Below, in pieces: positions 34,716 through 38,582 of a stretch of DNA of 38,582 nt. Source of the stretch: Gammaproteobacteria bacterium (lineage in GTDB: Bacteria; Pseudomonadota; Gammaproteobacteria; Steroidobacterales; PWYM01). Each line of letters starts with the position of its first letter. Position 1 is the stretch's first letter. Made by a program: the position numbers and the translations under genes. The stretch covers positions 1-38,582 of the forward strand of contig RECU01000023.1 of NCBI GenBank assembly GCA_007693855.1, in the 5' to 3' direction. The notes under the pieces were generated by a model. It was not told the origin of the DNA. It did not search any database and worked only from the letters and a program-made list of their open reading frames with translations.

Positions 34716-34827
34716 CGCCGCGCGTTCGAGACCTGACCACGCGACGGTCAACAGGCGCCTGCGGCACCCGGTCCCACCGTGATCTCCCGCATCATGCGAC
34801 GCTGCTTACAGCACGTGGGAGACGCGC

Positions 34828-35634
34828 ATGATCCAGGGGATTCGCAAGGGCTACGTCGATGGCCCCTTTGGCCAGATTCACTATCGCGAGGCAGGTGAAG
34901 GGGCGCCGCTGGTGCTGCTGCACCAGAGCCCCAGCTCCTCGGAGATGTTCCTGGAAGCCTATCCGCGGCTGGCTGGCCACGGCCTGCATGCCGTCGGTCT
35001 GGACACGCCGGGCTTCGGCCTCTCCGACCTCCCGGGCGACGTGCCCAGCATCGGCGACTATGCCGATGCGCTGATTGCGGCGCTGCGTGGTCTGGGCCTG
35101 GGCCCCGTGGCCCTGCTGGGTCACCACACGGGCGCCTCGATCGCCGCGGAGATGGCCGTGCGCGCGCCCGAGCAGGTCAGTCGGCTGGTGCTCAACGGCC
35201 CGCCCGTGCTCACTGCCGAGGAACGCGAACACTTCCGCACGGCACTGGCCAACGCGCCGAAAATCGGCATCGAGGCCGACGGCTCGCACCTGCTGGACCT
35301 CTGGAACCGCCGCGTGTTCTTCACGCCCGGCTGGAGCAATCTCAAGGCCATGCACCGCGGCGTGGTGCAGATGCTGCTGGCCGGCGAGACCGAGTGGTAT
35401 GGCCATCACGCCGCCTTCGCCCACGACATCGCCGAGCCCCTGGCCCGCGCCACCCAGCCCACACTGATCCTCACCAACACCGGGGATGACATTTACGCAG
35501 CCGTGCAGCGCGCCCGCGAGCTGCGCCCGGATTTCGCCTACCTGGAACTCGAGGGCGGCACCCACGACATCGTCGACGAGCAGCCGGACGCCTGGTGTGA
35601 GGCCGTGGCCAGGTTCGTGTTGGCGACACCGTAG
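34828..35634 (+). CDS. Alpha/beta-hydrolase-fold protein with His in the nucleophile place
   Basis: A 268-residue protein of the alpha/beta-hydrolase fold. FGQIHYREAGEGAPLVLLHQSP is the strand and oxyanion region, and LDTPGFGLSDLPG follows. The nucleophile elbow, usually G-x-S-x-G, reads G98-H99-H100-T101-G102, so the expected Ser/Cys/Asp is His100. A C-terminal TNTGDDIY supplies a possible acid and GGTHDIVDE the general-base His. I recall GYHTG/GHHTG elbows in a subgroup of uncharacterised hydrolase-like proteins, so this is probably a lineage feature and not a sequencing error. It may be a non-hydrolytic lyase, C-C bond enzyme or binding protein. GGGAG precedes the ATG. It lies alone on the plus strand. 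Confidence 0.85.
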   Translation: MIQGIRKGYVDGPFGQIHYREAGEGAPLVLLHQSPSSSEMFLEAYPRLAGHGLHAVGLDTPGFGLSDLPGDVPSIGDYADALIAALRGLGLGPVALLGHHTGASIAAEMAVRAPEQVSRLVLNGPPVLTAEEREHFRTALANAPKIGIEADGSHLLDLWNRRVFFTPGWSNLKAMHRGVVQMLLAGETEWYGHHAAFAHDIAEPLARATQPTLILTNTGDDIYAAVQRARELRPDFAYLELEGGTHDIVDEQPDAWCEAVARFVLATP

Positions 35635-35680
35635 CCGGACAACGCCGACAGCGTGCTGCCGGGCCCTGCTCGGGAAGCGT

Positions 35681-36865
35681 CTACCCCAGCAGCGACGCCG
35701 GCCCCGGCGCGAACAGCTCGCGCGTGCGCATTGCCGCGTCGCCCGAGAAACGCGTCTCGTCCTGCCCCGGCTCGTGGAAGCGCCGCCCGGCCTCGCGCGA
35801 CTCCAGCAGCACCCAGCGCGCACGCGCGACCCGACGGGCTTGGTAGTCGGCCAGGGCATCGGCAGGCTCATCGTGCTGACCGAGCACGCCGGCGAGCACC
35901 CAGGCGTCTTCGATGGCCATCGCCGCACCCTGGCCCAGATAGGGCAGCATCGGATGGGCCGCATCGCCCAGCAGCACGAGCCGTCCGCGCACCCACTCAT
36001 CCACCGGCTCGCGGTCGTACAGCGCCCACTTGAACAGCTCGTGTCCTGCGAAATGGCCGAAGATCTCGGTGGCCTCATCGCAGAACCCCGCGAACTGCGC
36101 GGTCAGCTCGGAGAGCTCCGCGCGCTCGTGCCAGCCCTCGCGATCCCAATCGACGTCACTGACAAACGCCACCACGTTCAGGGCGCGCCCATGGTTCAGC
36201 GGATAGTGCACCAGCTGTCGACGCTCGCCGAGCCACACCACCGACCGGGGCTCGCGGTAGCGCTCGGGCAGGCCCTCCATCGGCAACACGCCGCGAAAGG
36301 CGATATGGCCGGTGAAGCGCGCCGGTTCGTCGACAAAACGCTTGGCGCGCACCACCGAGCGTGACCCGTCCGCGGCGATCACCAGCGAGGCCGCCTGCCG
36401 CGCGCCGTTGGCGAACACCAGCACCGGGGCCTCGTCCGGGCCCTCGATGTCGACCAGCCGGTGATCGAGGTGGAAGGCCTCCGGCGCAAGCCGCCGCACC
36501 TCGCCGACCAGCAACGCATGCAGATCCGGCCGCAGCACCTGGTAGTAGGGCGAACCGAACAGCTGTTCCAGCACCTCGCCCAGCGGCTGGGACTGGATGA
36601 CCTCGCCGGTGATGCCGTTCAGGATATTGCCGGTGCGCGGTATGCTGGCCATGGCAGCCAGCGCGTCCCCCAGCCCCCAGGCGGCCAGAATCTTGCTCGC
36701 GTTCGGCGACAGGGAGATGCCCGCGCCGACCTCGCCAAAGGCCTCGGCCTGCTCGAAGACCTGCACGCGAAAGCCCTGCTTCAGCAGCCCGATGGCTGCG
36801 GCCAGCCCACCCAGGCCGGCGCCCACCACGGCCACCGGGGCCGCCTCGTCGCGCAATCTGCTCAT
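35681..36865 (-). CDS. FAD-dependent aromatic monooxygenase (salicylate-hydroxylase-like)
   Basis: A 394-residue class A flavoprotein monooxygenase. VAVVGAGLGGLAAAIGL is the FAD GxGxxG motif at the start, ADGSRSVVR is the DG motif, and GDAAHPMLPYLGQGAAMAIEDAWVL is the GD motif. It resembles salicylate 1-hydroxylase and 3-hydroxybenzoate 6-hydroxylase, which use NAD(P)H and O2 to hydroxylate an aromatic acid. The start is the ATG at 36865 with GGGGAG seven bases upstream; a GTG at 36871 is too close to that site. It is the last gene of a minus-strand set after an aldehyde dehydrogenase and an FAD oxidase. That order suggests alcohol or aldehyde to acid to hydroxylated product. The true substrate is unknown. 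Confidence 0.9.
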   Translation of the reverse strand: MSRLRDEAAPVAVVGAGLGGLAAAIGLLKQGFRVQVFEQAEAFGEVGAGISLSPNASKILAAWGLGDALAAMASIPRTGNILNGITGEVIQSQPLGEVLEQLFGSPYYQVLRPDLHALLVGEVRRLAPEAFHLDHRLVDIEGPDEAPVLVFANGARQAASLVIAADGSRSVVRAKRFVDEPARFTGHIAFRGVLPMEGLPERYREPRSVVWLGERRQLVHYPLNHGRALNVVAFVSDVDWDREGWHERAELSELTAQFAGFCDEATEIFGHFAGHELFKWALYDREPVDEWVRGRLVLLGDAAHPMLPYLGQGAAMAIEDAWVLAGVLGQHDEPADALADYQARRVARARWVLLESREAGRRFHEPGQDETRFSGDAAMRTRELFAPGPASLLG

Positions 36866-36891
36866 GGCCACGCTCCCCGTTGCGCCATCGG

Positions 36892-38415
36892 TTACAGCCG
36901 TACGCTGACGGCCTTGGTCTTGAGATAGGCGTCGAGGCTCTCGCGCCCCATCTCCCGGCCCCAGCCGGACTGGCGATTACCGCCAAAGGGGGTCTCGGGG
37001 CTGACCGCGGCATGCGCGTTCACCGCCACCTGGCCGGAGTCGATCAACCGCGCGAAGCCCAGCGCGGTACTCAGATCACGGCTCCAGACACTGCCCGAGA
37101 GGCCGAAAATGGTGTCGTTGACGCGGGCGGCGAGCGCCGCCACATCTTCGCTGCCGAAACGCTGCACGGTCAGCACCGGACCAAAAATCTCCTCGCGCAC
37201 GATCCGCATGTCGGCGTGGCAGTCGCTGAACACCACTGGCGCGACGAAGTGACCGGGCCCGTCGAAGGCCTGCGGGGGCGTCGCCCGGCGAGCGCCTTCG
37301 GCCTCACCCAGGGCGATGTAGTCCAGCACCCGGCGACGCTGGGCGGCCGAGATCAGCGGGCCCAGGACGGTGTCCGGCTCGAGGCCATCGCCGACTTTCA
37401 GTGCCTGGGCCATCCCGCTGACCCCGGCGACGAACTGGTCGTGGATGCTTTCGTGCACGAACAGCCGCGTGCCGGCCATGCAGTTCTGTCCGCTCAGGAA
37501 AAAACACGCCATCGCGGCAGTCGGGATGGCCTCCTCGAGATCGGCATCCGGAAACACCACCATCGGCGACTTGCCGCCAAGCTCCAGGGTGACCTTCTTC
37601 AGGTTGCCGGCAGCGGCGCGCACGATGCTTCGACCCACTTCGGTGGAGCCGGTGAAGCTGATCTTGTCGACCCCGGGATGCTCGGCGAGCGCAGCACCAA
37701 CCTCCTCGCCGCGACCCTGCACGAGATTCAGCACGCCGTCGGGCAGGCCCGCCGCCTGTGCCAGGCGCAGCAGCAGCTCGGCGGTCAGCGGCGTGAGCTC
37801 GGCGGGCTTGAGCACCACCGTGCACCCCGCCGCCAGCGCCGGTGCCAACTTGAGCAGGATGATGTTCAGCGGCGCATTCCACGGGGTGATCGCACCGACC
37901 ACGCCGATCGGCTCACGCTCGGTGTAGACCAGCCAGTCCAGGGCTTCGCGGCCGGCCGGCGCGGCCGGTACCGTCTCACCCGTAAGCTTGGTGGGCCAGC
38001 CGGCGTAATAGCGCAGCAGCTCCGGCATCAATCCCCGGGTCGAGTTCAACGAGAGCGCAAATGGCGTGCCGTTCTCCAGCGTCTCAACGCAGGCGAGCAG
38101 TTCTGCATTCCGCTCCACCTGGTCGGCGAAATCGAGCAGCATCCGTGCCCGCTGGAAGGCCTTGAGGCGCCCCCAGGGACCCGCCAGGGCCTCGCGCGCC
38201 GCGGCGACTGCTGCATCGACTTCGGCGCGCGTGCCAAGCACCACCTCGCTGATCACCGCCTCGGTCGCCGGATTCTCCACTGGCAGCGTGACGCTCGAGC
38301 TGCCCTGGGTCCAGCGTCCACCAATGCAGTGCAGATGCGGCTCGGACAGGAAGGCATCCGCCTGTGCGCGAAGCTCCGGCGTGACCGCTGGAGGCTGTCC
38401 GTGCTGCGCCGACAC
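36892..38415 (-). CDS. Aldehyde dehydrogenase family protein
   Basis: A 507-residue NAD(P)-dependent aldehyde dehydrogenase. ITPWNAPL at 176-183 and LKPAELTPL at 202-210 form the cofactor site, Glu278 lies in LELGGKSP, and the nucleophile Cys312 lies in SGQNCMAGTR. FGGNRQSGWGREMG closes the C-terminal part. It belongs to the broad AldA/betaine or salicylaldehyde-type group and differs clearly from the coniferyl-type enzyme at 24659-26146. The gene starts ten bases after the FAD oxidase stop and ends 26 bases before the monooxygenase start, so the three are probably one operon. It likely oxidises the aldehyde made by the oxidase; the substrate is not visible. Confidence 0.93.
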   Translation of the reverse strand: MSAQHGQPPAVTPELRAQADAFLSEPHLHCIGGRWTQGSSSVTLPVENPATEAVISEVVLGTRAEVDAAVAAAREALAGPWGRLKAFQRARMLLDFADQVERNAELLACVETLENGTPFALSLNSTRGLMPELLRYYAGWPTKLTGETVPAAPAGREALDWLVYTEREPIGVVGAITPWNAPLNIILLKLAPALAAGCTVVLKPAELTPLTAELLLRLAQAAGLPDGVLNLVQGRGEEVGAALAEHPGVDKISFTGSTEVGRSIVRAAAGNLKKVTLELGGKSPMVVFPDADLEEAIPTAAMACFFLSGQNCMAGTRLFVHESIHDQFVAGVSGMAQALKVGDGLEPDTVLGPLISAAQRRRVLDYIALGEAEGARRATPPQAFDGPGHFVAPVVFSDCHADMRIVREEIFGPVLTVQRFGSEDVAALAARVNDTIFGLSGSVWSRDLSTALGFARLIDSGQVAVNAHAAVSPETPFGGNRQSGWGREMGRESLDAYLKTKAVSVRL

Positions 38416-38425
38416 CGCCGGCCGC

Positions 38426-38582
38426 CTACAGCCCGAGGGCGCCGGGGTTCAACCGGCGCTCGGGATCCACCGCCTGCTTGATGTCGCGCAGCAACTGCTC
38501 GGCCGCCGGATTGCGATCGGCGAGATAGGGATAGAGCTTGCCGATCTGGAAGTGTGCGCCGCCGTGCTGGTGCATCAGGTCG
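38426..38582 (-). CDS. FAD-linked oxidase, C-terminal fragment (cut by window edge)
   Basis: The last 51 codons of a minus-strand gene, ending in TAG at 38426-38428. The visible part contains HGGAHFQIGKLYPYL, then a helix leading to VDPERRLNPGALGL. The DPxxxLNPG ending is the signature of the C-terminal domain of FAD-linked oxidases (GlcD, vanillyl-alcohol oxidase or 4-cresol dehydrogenase types). Which substrate class it belongs to cannot be told from the fragment. It lies ten bases before the aldehyde dehydrogenase start, so an alcohol- or hydroxyacid-oxidising role feeding that enzyme is plausible. Confidence 0.65.
   Translation of the reverse strand, partial: DLMHQHGGAHFQIGKLYPYLADRNPAAEQLLRDIKQAVDPERRLNPGALGL

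Noticed and set aside
36880-38481. 533-codon open frame on the plus strand
   Set aside because: It is antisense to the aldehyde dehydrogenase and shows no family motif.

Overview
This is a high-GC (visibly well over 60 percent), densely coding chromosomal window. It most likely comes from a gammaproteobacterium of the Chromatiales, Nitrococcales or Salinisphaerales type. The placement is an inference from the E. coli-like Cfa, YadGH-like ABC transporter, YchF, Pth and tRNA-Met genes, from a textbook gammaproteobacterial Zur box, and from the acidic composition of many proteins. No phage, transposase, CRISPR array or rRNA was seen, and no recognisable transcription regulator gene is present.

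Left part, 1-12.8 kb. A minus-strand pair encodes a cyclopropane-fatty-acid-synthase-type methyltransferase and the N-terminus of what looks like an FAD-dependent oxidoreductase (cut by the window edge), with a YdjM-type membrane protein upstream. The plus strand then carries an ABC exporter of the YadGH type, a Tat-exported PhoX-type phosphatase and a DUF2237 protein. A three-domain lipoprotein on the minus strand diverges from an RND efflux pair (adaptor plus pump, no outer-membrane factor).

Middle, 12.8-21.8 kb. A perfect Zur-type palindrome precedes a DUF1826 gene and a CobW-family GTPase gene, a likely zinc-starvation operon. An OmpA-domain exported protein, tRNA-Met (CAU), a glutamate-type amino-acid dehydrogenase coupled to a P2-type cation ATPase, and the ribosome-associated ATPase YchF follow.

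Right part, 21.8-38.6 kb. This is a catabolic region built from CoA-, aldehyde- and FAD-chemistry genes. It holds a DECR-like reductase, then a minus-strand run (two GSTs, a small exported protein, acyl-CoA synthetase, carotenoid/stilbene oxygenase, aldehyde dehydrogenase, kappa-GST-like isomerase, CaiB-type CoA-transferase), a divergent cysteine-less thiolase-like gene, and a PaaG-like isomerase. The last overlaps the end of pth by 4 nt. In many gammaproteobacteria pth directly precedes ychF. Here they lie on the same strand in the expected order but about 12 kb apart, with the catabolic genes between them and a vapC fragment beside pth. The edge holds an alpha/beta-hydrolase-fold gene lacking the usual nucleophile and a minus-strand set: FAD oxidase (partial), aldehyde dehydrogenase, FAD monooxygenase.

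My reading is that the most interesting unit is this oxygenase, aldehyde dehydrogenase, CoA ligase and CoA-processing block inserted into a housekeeping locus. It could be a route that cleaves a conjugated substrate (apocarotenoid or stilbene type), oxidises the aldehyde, activates the acid to a CoA ester and degrades it. The substrate cannot be read from sequence.
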